Below, piece after piece: positions 12,478 through 23,949 of a stretch of DNA of 64,000 nt. How positions within the stretch are numbered: position 1 is the stretch's first letter; each line of letters begins with the position of its first letter. The notes under the pieces were generated by a model. That model had not been told where the DNA came from and made no database searches. It worked only from the letters and a program-made list of their open reading frames with translations. The position numbers and the translations under genes were made by a program. The DNA is from Polytrichum commune (Eukaryota > Streptophyta > Polytrichopsida > Polytrichales > Polytrichaceae): NCBI GenBank assembly GCA_950295325.1, contig OX485804.1, positions 54,190,001 to 54,254,000 on the forward strand. The letters run 5' to 3'.

Positions 12478-13461
12478 TGTAAATAGCGATTGTGTGTCAC
12501 TGCAGCTCGAGTACCAACCACCACTAACAAACAACACTAAAACATAGCAAAATCACATATAAACAACACACCTCGACATGATAGATGGGGAAGGGGGGAG
12601 GAGGGTGAGGGGGGGAGGAAGGTACCGAGGGGAGGGGAGGGAAGGTACATGGGGGGGAGGTACCGGGACAAGAGGGAGGAGGAGGGGGGAGCCGCGGGCC
12701 CGGGCCGCCGCAGCTGCAGAGCTCCGGAGCCGGCCAGAAGCTCCGGCTCCTAGAGTCGGCTACTCTCCTCCTCTCTTTTTTATTTTTATTTTTATTTTTA
12801 TTTTTATTTTTTGAATGAAATCACACTTGAATCAAAATCAAGAGTGTTCTCGACAAGCTCAATAATGTGAATTCAAGCTTGCAAACGAACAAATGACACG
12901 AAATTCCGTGGAGAATTCAAAGATTTCTCACCACAATTCAAAGTGATGTCTAAACTTCACAAACACATCTCTTTCTTCTTGTTGCTTCAACAATCCGCGG
13001 CTTTCTTTGCTCCAAAATTCCAGAACTTCGTCGCTCCTTGTCCCCATGCGCCCCCTTGTGCGTTAAATGTCAAGAATCAAGAAAAAAAGAAAAAAGAAAT
13101 TAGAAAAATGAAGCATTTTTGCCAAGTGAGAAGGAAGAGAGTCAAACACTCATAAGAGCTCTAAATCTTTTATCAAATACACACAATGAGTCAAATTATC
13201 TCTCACTCCACCACAAGAGAATCCAAGAGTGTAAGTAGAGGGAGAAGAACTCAAGATTTATTGCAAAAACATGCAATCTCCACCTCACACAAGCTCTCTC
13301 CACACACTCACTCACAAGATTTGACTTGGCAAGAATGCCAAGCCAAGGAGGAGGCTCCTCACTTAGGAGTCTTCCTCTCCACATCTAGATTCATCCATCC
13401 AAACCTAAATGAATGAAGCCCAACGGATAAGGTGCGGCCGCTGACGCCGCATACCGTGACA
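12478..13461. repeat. Dispersed repeat family Y, copy 1 (LTR-like)
   Basis: This block starts TGTAAATAGCGATTGTGTGT and ends GCCGCATACCGTGACA; the same ends recur at 15506 and 16076, separated by a shortened interior. TG...CA termini suggest an LTR, but no 5-bp duplication is visible, so the class is uncertain. Unlike copy 2, this copy holds an extra 0.76 kb that includes a G/A-rich stretch (12580-12720) and a (TTTTA)n run (12775-12812). Confidence 0.5.
12580..12815. repeat. Low-complexity GGGGGAGG tract and (TTTTA)n
   Basis: A purine-rich G tract changes abruptly into a CG-rich segment and then into five to six copies of ATTTTT. Open frames across it code only for Gly/Arg and Phe/Ile runs and are not genes. 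Confidence 0.75.
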
Positions 13462-13469
13462 ATCCACTA

Positions 13470-14270
13470 ATAAGCATAATACTAGATATGATACACAAAG
13501 ACATCCACTCCACCAAAATTATCACCAAACTCCCACCCCAAGTAACATCTCACCATACATCCAAGTCCACAAGATAGCAAAGAAACCCCTTATCCATGAA
13601 CTCGTATGAAACCTATACATGGCCTCACACGTTAACAATCTACACCTCGTACCAGAATTGAAGACCAAATCATGATACTCACCAAACACTATCTTTCACA
13701 CAAAGTAATACTTGCAACAAACTTTAATATAGATACTTTAAGAGGACACATCCACAGTGGCACACATCAAAACCTTTATACATCAAACCAAGAATGGGCA
13801 CAAATACATATAGACTCTAGCACTCAATGCTACATACCACCAAAAAACATCCAAAAAATGCTTATCGTGTTCCAAGAAGCTACCAACCTCAAACTACAAG
13901 CACTCACACTCACACACACACTACAAAACCCACAACTACCACCCAACTTCGAATGAATGGAAGGAAGCCCAAGACATATTTAAAGACATCTTCAATACAC
14001 TAAATGCATTGAAGAAACATGCATCAACAAACAACCCCCACCTCCGCACCACACTGAGCCCTCCTACAAGGTGGCTCTTCCCTCATAAGCAACAAAAAGT
14101 TTGGAAATGACAACTTAAGATATACCATAGCATAAGAATGGCAATTATAATAATAAGCACCCAACATTGTACAATTTGGCTTAACCACCCAAACATCAAA
14201 AAACTCCACTCTCACCAATATTACCATCTTACCCACCCCCACAGACAACACAACAACCCAAAAGATGGGT
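13470..14270 (+). pseudogene. LINE fragment, endonuclease region
   Basis: The frame 13672-13956 contains KVILATNFNIDTL, which fits the 'VILxGDFN' motif of the endonuclease/exonuclease/phosphatase domain of LINE ORF2, with the catalytic Gly-Asp changed to Thr-Asn-like residues. The A/C-rich base composition matches the LINE reverse transcriptase piece at 18.2-19.4 kb on the same strand. Family X (14900-17574) probably split one LINE into these two parts. Many stops show that it is inactive. Confidence 0.5.
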
Positions 14271-15150
14271 TGAAGAAATCATTGTCATAGGATTGACTAC
14301 GAATGTAAGGCCCACAAAGTCACCACTAAGCAAACCGCCATTAATTGCACAACAATTTTTTATTAAAATCAAAATATAAAATAAAATCACAAAATATAAA
14401 AATACTTAACCTCAAGCCCAAAACCCTCTACAAATATACTCTCGATTGCCTCAGAGCTTTAAAATCAATTAATTTTTACTTTTATTAAATCAATTTTTAT
14501 TAAATTTTAATTTTAAAAAGGGGAAAAAAACATGTTTGTGATGACCCAAGTTCCAACAGACCACCAAGCAACATGTCACTACTCAATCCACAAATACCCA
14601 TTGCATGACCAAGACGGATTTATCAAAGAAAAGAAGAAAAAAGAAGAAAAAAAAACACACACACAAAAATCTAAAACAACATGAAACAGAAGTCTTCAAC
14701 GAAAGTCTAAATAAACTAGCTAGACATTGGGCCCAAATAATATTGTCAAGAAATTCTTGACGCACTCTCACCAACCTTCAAAAATATGATTCTTCACTTC
14801 TTCTAAGACTGTCACCATTGGAATAACGTCCCAAACTATTGCACAATGGAAATATAGCAAAGCATTTATTTTACACAAGAAAGATGACCCCTTTTTACTC
14901 CCCGGGGTTGACCCTTGCATTCAAAACCAAGAACCACATGCGTTCACAACATACTCAAAAAACCTCCTATATACAAGGTTTTTTTGTGTAAAATCAAGCA
15001 GTACATGTACAATTTCAATGATGAAAATTTAGGTGAAATTATGTACACGTAAATCAATTTACATTCATATTTAATCATTAACATAAGTATACAAATATAC
15101 TTTTGAATAATAATAAACCCCTTTCATATGTATAATGCAAAATCCTAGTA

Positions 15151-15500
15151 TTAATTGATAAAGTTGATGAAGATTTTTTCATCCCTCAGATTTAACCCAT
15201 AAGCATTTAAGTCTACGATATATGTCATAGAAACTAATGCAATTGTTGTTTGTAAATCTACCATCAATCGATCCGTAAGATTGTAAGTCCACTTATTGTT
15301 GGTTCCCTCTTGATACCAACATAAGCCAATCCCCATGTTTGATGGATGGTCCATCAAGTGAATTGGGTCCCTACACTCCACCCAAATATTACCAAATTCT
15401 TCACACATCTTATAAAACCCTCTTAACAAATCAAACCTTAATTGGAGTTGATTTCTTTGGTCTACCACATTTCTAGACAATTCTAGCTTTAGATGTGTTT
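15151..15500 (-). pseudogene. Family X reading frame, best preserved copy
   Basis: This frame runs for over 110 codons from about KTHLKLELSRNVVDQRNQ to DEKIFINFIN before a stop. The same sequence is recognisable at 4074-4289 (3' half only) and at 26930-27290 (frameshifted). Its upstream end runs into the family Y repeat at 15506, so the true start is lost. There is no signal peptide, membrane segment or cofactor motif that I can name. Conservation of the amino-acid sequence across three copies argues that it was once coding, as a protein of the element or a captured gene fragment (Pack-MULE style). Confidence 0.45.
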
Positions 15501-15505
15501 TGTCA

Positions 15506-16076
15506 TGTAAATAGCGATTGTGTGTCACTACAGCTCGAGTACCAACCACCGTTAACAAATACAACTAAAACATGGCAAAAGCACACATAAACAACACACC
15601 TCCACATAATGCCAAGCCAAGGAGGACACTCCTCACTTAGGAGCATCTCTCTAACTTCTAAGATTCATCCATCTAGATCTAAATGAATGAAATCCCATGG
15701 ACCCGGGGAGGGCAATGTGTTAAAAAGTTAAGGATATAGGTGCGAACAACCACTATTTTATAGGGGGGTATTACTTTCAATTCTCTTATTTTTCACATGC
15801 TATCATTATATAATTTTCTACTTTGGATTAATAGAAAAATGGCTTGCATTACTTATAATTCCAAATTCCTTATTATTCCATACCCTATAGTACTTTAAAG
15901 ACGTCCAGTGCCATTTTTGATACCCTATATTACTCTTAAGTCCAATTATAATTTTTTGCCCCCATATTTTTAAAATACCCTATCATTTGTTTGCACGTAT
16001 ATTGCTACTCCAACCAATGACTACCCTCCCCGGGCCCACGGATAAGGTGCAGCCGCCGATGCCGCATACCGTGACA
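15506..16076. repeat. Dispersed repeat family Y, copy 2
   Basis: Both ends match copy 1 (TGTAAATAGCGATTGTGTGT at the left, GCCGCATACCGTGACA at the right), as do internal blocks such as AATGCCAAGCCAAGGAGGA. About 0.76 kb of copy 1 is absent here, and the right part is interrupted by a small MITE. The repeat sits inside family X. Confidence 0.55.
15702..16034. mobile_element. Small MITE nested in repeat Y
   Basis: The ends CCCGGGGAGGG (15702-15712) and CCCTCCCCGGG (16024-16034) are perfect 11-bp inverted repeats. They are bracketed by CCCATGGA (15694-15701) and CCCACGGA (16035-16042), an 8-bp duplication with one change. Comparison with repeat Y copy 1, which lacks the insertion at the matching site (13420-13430), supports the boundaries. 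An 8-bp duplication would suit a hAT-type mobiliser; the 333-bp interior is non-coding. Confidence 0.75.
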
Positions 16077-16193
16077 GTTCCAAAAACACAGTGTATAATC
16101 AAAACCAAGATTTAACATAGTATCATGATTTGCAGTGGTAAGGAGTTTGGGCTTCATATATAATATATCAGGCTTAATATGAGTCAATCGACC

Positions 16194-16412
16194 TTAAAAT
16201 AAAGTTGGATTTCCATTCAATTGACTAACAACTGTATTTTTGAAAATTCTAGACTCCCCTACCTCAACATAAGCACCAATGAACTTTACAGTAGATTGAA
16301 ATGGCATTTCAACGTTTTCATGTTCATCAATTAGAACATCCAAGGCATGTTGAAGCTCACTTTGCAACTCCACATCTTCATGTAAATCATTTTCAACTTG
16401 TGACTGCATCAA
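16194..16412 (-). other. Open frame fragment within family X
   Basis: A 72-codon frame (…LIDEHENVEMPFQSTVKFIG…VVSQLNGNPTLF) with acidic, exon-like composition that continues, after a stop, in a frame at 16005-16187. I do not recognise it. It may be part of the protein carried by family X or a captured exon; there is no clear start or splice evidence. Confidence 0.25.
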
Positions 16413-17574
16413 TTATGTCTTTATGACAACATCCTTGCACATGTTTGAATGGTCTTCTCCAACCAGTGAATGGGATGATCTGACATTTAATGTGAAATTA
16501 GCCGAGTGAAATCGATAAATTACCGGTTTAATTTAGGCCGTATAACTGAAGGAAAAATTTAAGTGTATAGGAAATCAACCGCTTTTGTAAAGTCGATGAT
16601 GGTTTTTCATCCGTTCCCATTCAAAAGTGGGCGGATATTAGCTACCCCACATCATCTCCCACTGGTTCTTAGCCGGGTTGCCCGCGGGTAGCTCCGGTCA
16701 TAATTGGTTCTCCCACACCTTACCTTGAATCCTCCATCTGTCTCTTTCTATCTTTAAGGGTTTACATGTACGGTGCCCACGACGGTGCCGCGGTGATATT
16801 GCACCAAAGTTATCATCGCCATCTCTTTGTTAAGTGTTGTTTTAATAGTTTACAACGTTTATTTGACGTTTAAGGGTGCAAATTTCATATTTTTGAGTGC
16901 TTATTTGATATTTTTGGTTGTTGTCTTCATGTATTATTGAGGGTATTTCATGTTTCCATACTTGAATAATTCTAATTTCTTTCAAAATATGATTTGAAAT
17001 GATCTTTCATCATACGTAATAATCAAAGTTGAATTAGTGTGCAAATTTCCTTAAATTTAGTATGTGTACCGAGTTCTTATTTTATTTGTGAATTTTGTAA
17101 CCGATTGTTTATAGAAACTTAGGGGAAATAACCGGGAAGCCAAGAAAACGTTAGGTTTTTCACCGAATTGAGTTAATAAGCTTAGGCATCAACTGGATGA
17201 GCATAGACAACCACCAAATGATATGTGGAAAGAGGGGTAAAAATCTGAGTCAACCCATAAACTCCCCGTACACTGTCTCCAACACTACAATTTTCCTTGT
17301 CACCACCTTGTGCCCTAGAATTGCAATCAATGTATGATCATAATCACACTTCTCATCCTCCTTTATACTTCCAAATAAATGAGCCTCAATAAGTGACCCT
17401 ACCATACAAGTACAAATGTTGTATATTTTTTAGAGGTCCTCCATAAATGTACATAACTATAAGTTATAATTTGTGTAGCATATGTATACATAGTTGTACG
17501 GAAAAGTTGAAATGAATATCCCTTTTGTGCACTCACGTATACTCATACATGTTATGAAAGGTGCAACCCCCGGG

Positions 17575-18198
17575 CTTTTGCTCACCAAATATCTTGGGCG
17601 GGGGAAAGGGGGGCACTCCCATTCAGATGAGTATACACCTGCAATTACACAATATGCTATGGGGGTCTATTTACCTACTAGTATAGAGTATAGTTGGCAT
17701 GCCAATTTTCAAAATAATGGTAAATTGTTGTGACTCTTAATACCCTATGGGTGATTCTAAATTGTTGAATGATTAATTCAATGCTACCCCTATATATTTC
17801 ATATGTGGAAAAAAACCTCAATTGCCCAAAATCCATAAAATGTATCTTAAACTATAAGCCACATTCATTGGGCTGAAGTTTTCTAAAGGTAGAGAACAAT
17901 GAAACCTTAATGTAGAAGTTGGGTGAGGTGATGATTCTACAAGTGATTTCATTTATCCCTTGGTTCTTCACATAACATCAACAATTATTCATTCATTCTT
18001 CATAATTGAAATGCAAGGTATATTATCTTCTTTATCTAGCCCCTTATTTCCATTGTAATTTATATGTACCACTTAGGTAGTTTTAAGATGTTATGTTAAA
18101 TTCTATATGTAATTATTTTACAAATTTCACCCACAAATAATATATTAGACCCTATACTTATTCCACATAGCTCTTTGTATTTCACCCCCCCCCCCCAA
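17575..18198. other. Interval without recognisable gene
   Basis: AT-rich, with a C-homopolymer at 18187-18197. It lies between the end of family X and the LINE reverse transcriptase region and may be worn LINE sequence. Confidence 0.35.
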
Positions 18199-19390
18199 GT
18201 CCATTATAAACCCATTGCTCTAGCCAACACCATCTATAAACTCTACACTGGCACACTCACTATGCTCTTCACAAGTTATGATGAAAAACACAAAAAATTC
18301 CATTTCAACTAAGAAAGGTCTAGGCCAGAAAGAAACACTACAAGACAAATCCAAGTGGTAATTGCAACTTTTGAAGTTGCCAAACTAACAACAATACATA
18401 ACTCACATGCACCAACTTTAGAAAATCCCTTTTGATATATTTATCATGCATGACTCCTTGGACAAATGGAGATTCTAGGATATCCAATAGATGCAGTAGA
18501 ACTCGAATCCCACCGCCTCCTTTCATAGAAGGCACTTCAAAACAATGCCATCAATTCAAATCTATAGAGGGATAATCTAGGAAACACATTAAGCCCATAC
18601 CTCTTCATGAACTTCTTAGACTCACTCCTAGATGGCTCCAAAGAGATACCATAGTATATCACTTGAACACCTCTATAGCCACATACAACACAACAACCTA
18701 TGTAGACAACCCAACTATATCACTGGCAATGTCACAAAAATCCAACCTTAAATTGATGAATTGCATGAATTCTTCAAATGGGCCGGCTTTCCTAGACCTT
18801 AACATGTTCGAATGTTCAATCACAAGAAAACATATTTAAGCCATCATTCACACCAAAAACCACAATATGCAAAGACAAATGAGGAGCACAAGCCATTAGG
18901 AAAAATTACATATGTTAATGGAACACAACAACAGATAACACAACCAAATGGGTAGAAGGAACCCAACTTTTTCACATATACAATATAGCCTTAAATCACA
19001 ACCTATTCCTACTCCACAAGTTCATACAAAATAACCAAGAAAATAACTCCCTAGTGGCCTACAACTCTTGTATCAACCCAATCCCAATCCCAAAATTGAA
19101 GATTCATCCAACCCTTTACCAAGGTCCCAAATCTAACCCTATCCATCAAAGAATGTAACTTAGACAAAGAAATCATTGCCTTTAAACCCCACTATCCAAA
19201 TCTATGGATTATAATCTAATAAAACCAGAGCCTACATCACTACTATTTAACTCATCCAATTCCACTGGTTATGTTCATGATTCAATCAAAATAGCACACA
19301 CCCCCATTATCAATTTTCTCCAACCCCCACCTGTCACCAAAAGTTCCTCACCCTTTAATTTCATCCTAGCCCGAGTGAAAAAGCTATAAT
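18199..19390 (+). pseudogene. LINE reverse transcriptase remnant
   Basis: Translation from 18199 gives HYKPIALANTIYKLYTGTLT, the classic N-terminal RT block of LINEs, then SYDEKHKKFHFN, then RNTTRQIQVVIATFE. After frame changes QMEILGYPIDAVEL (near 18465-18510) and NTLSPYLFMNFLDSLLDG (18583-18636) correspond to the following conserved RT blocks. Several in-frame stops and frameshifts show that it is dead. The downstream part to about 19390 has the same A/C-rich character and probably represents the rest of ORF2. It is on the same strand as the endonuclease piece at 13.7 kb. Confidence 0.8.
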
Positions 19391-19499
19391 GACACGTAGA
19401 AAATCCTCCCTCGGTAATTCAATGTATAATTCCAATATACCCTTAGAATATACATAACTTGACTAATCCCACACTATGTCATTTTATATTCCTTAATTT

Positions 19500-20985
19500 C
19501 GGGTAAGATCACATCCTTAGCCTTCTCTAATGTCCACCCGGCCGCCTTAGCTACGTATGCCTTCAATGATTTCCCTCGTGTGAATCTAGTCCTAGCCGTT
19601 GATTCCTCGCTGGTACATGATACCTCGCGTGTTGATTCCATGAGCACATAAGTCTTTAATGCAAGTGTTGAAAAACACTTACATGACTTATCATCGGCCC
19701 CTCTCCCTTAAGCCAATACAACTACCTCCCTTTCTTAGTTTATCCCACACCCTCAAATGTCACAGCAGCTCTACGCTACAGATACGCTGCAAATACGTAG
19801 TTCTACTCTGCAGATACTAATCCATCCAGATGCGCAGCTCTGCGGCTGCAAATACGTTGCAGATACGCTACAATACGCAGCTCTACTGCTACATATACAC
19901 AGCTCTACGTTGAAAGTACATTGTGAATACGCAGCTCTACTGCTGCAGATACTAAGCTATCTACTATGCAGATACTAATCCATCCAGATGCGCAGCTTTG
20001 CGGTTGCAGATACGTTACAGATACGCTACAATACGCAGCTCTACTGCTACATATACACAGCTCTACGCTGAAAGTACATTGTGAATACGCAGCTCTACTG
20101 CTGCAGATACTAAGCTATCTACTATGCAGATACTAATCCATCCAGATGCGCAGCTTTGCGGCTGCAGATACGTTGCAGATACGCTACAATACGCAGCTCT
20201 ACTGCTACATATACACATCTCTACGCTGAAAATACGCTGTGAATGCGCAGCTCTACTGCTGCAGATACTAAGCTATCTACTATGCAGATACTAATCAATC
20301 CAGATGTAAATTCATAACTTCTAACAACATCACATACCCCAACTTTTAAATAAGAGACTTTGCACATCCACATAAGTATATGGCTAATCAATGTAAATTC
20401 AAGTACTCAAACAAAGCCATAAATTGAATTTTAAATCATTTACACCCAAACTATTACTAACAAGAGGTTAAGCCCTCTTAAAGGCCAACTAGCCTTGGCT
20501 CCTAACCTTACACCCATGCACACACACGTGCTCCTATCTTGCTTCCCACACACCCACACTTATAACACGTGGGGTGCCAAGGAGCACGAAGGAAAGAGAG
20601 GATGAGTGAGGGAAGAACGAGGTCTTAAATAGTGAGTTTGAGGAGGTGAGCACCCTCAAGGCTCACGATAAGCCTTCGAAATCTCCTCCTACTTTGTAGG
20701 CTCTCATCTTATCTCCTAAGCCTTCCTCCCTCAAATGATCAACAAAGATCCTAATTCAAATATTTAACTAACCTTGGTTTTCTATCTACCACACTTTCCA
20801 CCAAGGTCATGTCCTCACACTACTAAACTTACTCAATCCACTTCACACAAGCCTAATGCTTAAATTTAGCTTTCTTCAAGCTTCACTCTTTTTATATTTT
20901 TATGAATAGTCATAAATCATAAAAACACCACTTGTAATGTTTTACAAGTGTTAACAACACATGTGGGCATCATTTTGGGCTCACA
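19500..20985 (-). mobile_element. Reverse TGTGAGCCC LTR, 3'-truncated
   Basis: The right end CATGTGGGCATCATTTTGGGCTCACA (to 20985) is the family 5' end reversed. The matching block for GATAAGATGAGAGCCTACAA lies near 20690-20715, and the block matching 7580-7780 of copy 3 lies near 19530-19685. The left end lacks the expected TGTGAGGCC terminus and the GGACTAGGACGC block, so it is truncated or diverged around 19.5 kb. Its middle is replaced by a 158-bp satellite. Confidence 0.68.
19776..20310. repeat. Tandem repeat, exact 158-bp period, about 3.3 copies
   Basis: The landmark ATCCATCCAGATGCGCAGC recurs with phase points at 19821, 19979, 20137 and (slightly changed) 20295, each exactly 158 bp apart. 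Units contain shorter echoes of TACGCAGCTCTACTGCT. The array occupies the position where LTR copy 1 has its 35-bp array. Confidence 0.9.
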
Positions 20986-23335
20986 CCACCACAATATTTG
21001 CCACATAAATCCTTTGGTTAATCCAAAGATACATTGTTATCCTCCCTTTGAAAACTAAAATACATAATCCTAATAATAACCACCAAACATAACACCGAAC
21101 CCCCAGAGAGCATACTCTTCATTGGAAACCTAAATGACATGCATGCGTGAGACTATGAAATAAAACCCCCTAGATATGGAACATTTATGTAGGAAAACAA
21201 ATGTATACGTACTAATTATAGGCCCAAAAATGGACCCATGTATTTATACTAACCTTCTTATTTAAATGTGATAAATAACTACACTACATACACAAAATAT
21301 AAATAATGAAATAAGTAGGCCTATAGTACATATTTAATCCACTTTCACATTCCAAAGAGAAAGACATTGAACATTTTTTTATCTATAGAATATAACTCAT
21401 AATAATATGACCCTAAGACACACATCATTTGGATGACATAAGATAAATTGGACGAAACTAGGACATCTAAAGTCAATTTCCTCTAAACCTCAAGGGCCCT
21501 TTTAAGCATCTACCTTTGTTTAAGTTTATTAATATTTAAAAAAATTATACACACTAGATAAAAACGATATCTCTCCCTCATATGTGCTACGTACACTAAT
21601 GCCTCAACTAATACCCTTTCCTACACTCATGTTAGTTCATACATACTATGAAGAGTCGAAGCCTTCAACATCACACATTCATAATACTCCTCCCCACTCA
21701 CATGCCCAACAATACAAACTCACCACACATCCATGACATAATCTTTGGGTCATTCAGCCAAGCAAAATTCATCAAAGTGGGCAAGTTCGTGTGGCACATC
21801 CCTCATATCACAATTCCACCATGAGAGCGTCAGCAAGAAATGGAGGTCAAAAAGGTAATGCAACTACAAGCATAACCACACTCAACCACAAAGAAAACAC
21901 CCTCGCCCCCCCCCCCCTCCATACAAACTAACCCCGCATTCTAATGACCAATATCTACACAAATATGAAAAGAAATACACGTCCATCATATGCGTACATA
22001 ACCAAAGAACTAGGCCGGGGATTTGTGGCACTCATGTATTTTCATCAGTGAGAGTTCATTCATCTTTGCGGATGAGATGAACCACTTTAGACACTACCTC
22101 ACGGCGTCGGCTCCTTGTCTCAAGGGTTTCAAAAATACCAACTTTTAGTAGTTCTAAATAATCCTAGTCTAATCTAATACTTAAGGCAATAATACAAAGG
22201 GGGTTAGACATGAAAATAAAAAAATTTGCCTCATATAAAAGCAAGTGGGTGCATCATGCATTGCCAACCTATCATTACTAGTCTAGTTATTATTAAAATA
22301 AAATTTTGAACCTGACTGAAAATTGTTGCCCATCCCGTCCAACTTCGAAAAAAACATTGCCCTTGCATTCTTGAAGGTTGCTTGACTACAAATCCCATAT
22401 TGAATGCACTTCACCTTCAAGGTCTAAAATCCAATATATATGTGCACTTCCAATTAGTAAATTATCAATTGATTGGGATTTCATTCCGAAAGTGAAACCA
22501 TCAATGAAGTACATAATTAACTTGGAGGTCTTAAACATTACAAAATCCTCATTAACATTGAGGTTATAATTTTGTGACTTATCATTTAAAATTATCTTTG
22601 TTATTCTAATGATAGATTAGTGCAAGTGTTCATAAGATGATCAAAATGAAACAATGAAGATAGAATATAAAACATGTAACAAAAATATTATATAAAAATC
22701 AATTCATTTTTTAGGTATTATAATATGAGGTATAAATAAATGATATGTTATTTGGAATTAGACTTGTGGGACACCATTATGGATGGGGTATACTCAGAAC
22801 ATCATAAGTTTCTAACTATAGCCTATCTAAATTATTGTAATATTTTATCCTTGTCATATATTGTATTATCTTTAGAATCGCATGGTGTATATTAATTATT
22901 TTCAAAGAAATTTCATTATATAATAAATAATAATAATAATAATAATAATAATGAACTGATCTTTTGAGTTCACCAATTTACCATAAGGTGATATATATTA
23001 TTGTGACATATTACAAAATTTGAGCAATCACACCCGTGCAAAATGAATGAATTATGAACAAACAAAAAATGTTAATGACAACACCTCATAATGATATGTT
23101 GCACATGTTGATATCTTGCGATATTTATCAAAATGATCATGTGGAATTCAAAGCCACATCATGGCCTTGGAAACAACTCACGGGAGGTTAGAAAATAGGC
23201 TTAGAGCATCCAAGGCCACATCATTGCCCCTTGCCAACTAATTGATATTTACAATATAGCTAATAGTTCACAATAGCTATGAGGAAGAAAATAGGTCTTA
23301 CATGCCAACTCGGAGGTGTTTCACTAAAATAAGCT
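20986..23335. other. Long AT-rich interval without a supported gene
   Basis: No reading frame with recognisable content. It holds a C homopolymer at 21907-21917 and an (AAT)n microsatellite at about 22924-22953. Parts (21.6-22.0 kb) have the A/C-rich look of the worn LINE pieces but no intact motif. Confidence 0.4.
22924..22953. repeat. (AAT)n microsatellite
   Basis: About ten AAT/ATA trinucleotides in a row. Confidence 0.9.
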
Positions 23336-23339
23336 CCAT

Positions 23340-23667
23340 CCAAACTTCTTGATGGACTCATCCGATTTTTGGTACTGGATGACTTTACTTGAGTGCCACG
23401 AATCCCTGGCCAAAGAACTACCCCGACAACCAACAAATAATAAACACACTCACAAACAACATACTAGAACTTGACAATGTCCAAGTAAACACCAACCACG
23501 TACAAAGCCCACCCCTCACATACAAAGTTAAATCCTCAAAAGCATGGCATACAACACACAAAATTCAAAACATACACATTTTGGAACAACACACCACCCT
23601 TACCTACCACATTCCACACAACAAACACTCTCAAATACAACCCCCAACAATGCATCTACACTGATGG
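23340..23667 (+). pseudogene. LINE 3' region reaching an RNase H start
   Basis: An A/C-rich frame (23389-23664) resembles the region after the LINE reverse transcriptase, and it runs into CIYTDG (about 23648-23665 in the next frame), the first catalytic block of RNase H in plant LINE ORF2. Exactly there the sequence switches to the end of family X (CCCGGGGAATGCACC). The missing downstream RNase H sequence appears to resume near 27480. Confidence 0.5.
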
Positions 23668-23949
23668 CCCGGGGAATGCACCTTTCATAACATGTATGAG
23701 TATATGTGAGTGCACAATGGGGGTATTAATTTGAACTTTTCCATACTACGTATAGATATGCCAAAAAAATTGTAACTTACAGTTATGTACATGTATGAAA
23801 GACCTCTAGAAAATATATAACATTTGTACTTGTATGCTAGTGTCACTAGACTTTATGGGATAACTAATTAAAACCGGACGGAACTATGAGGAAGAATTTT
23901 CTCATTTCTTTATCTCATCCATGCATATATGAAAGAGGTAGTATTAGGG

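Larger units (their letters stand above)
14900..17574 (-). mobile_element. Family X (Mutator-like) long copy, reverse
   Basis: The left end CCCCGGGGTTGACCCTTGCA and the right end ...AAAGGTGCAACCCCCGGG are inverted relative to each other. The flanking nonamers CTTTTTACT (14891-14899) and CTTTTGCTC (17575-17583) match at 7 of 9 positions, in line with a 9-bp Mutator-type duplication. The right end carries the family subterminal block in reverse. The element contains the repeated reading frame (15151-15500), a second unexplained frame (16194-16412), and an inserted family Y repeat that itself hosts a MITE. Confidence 0.68.
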
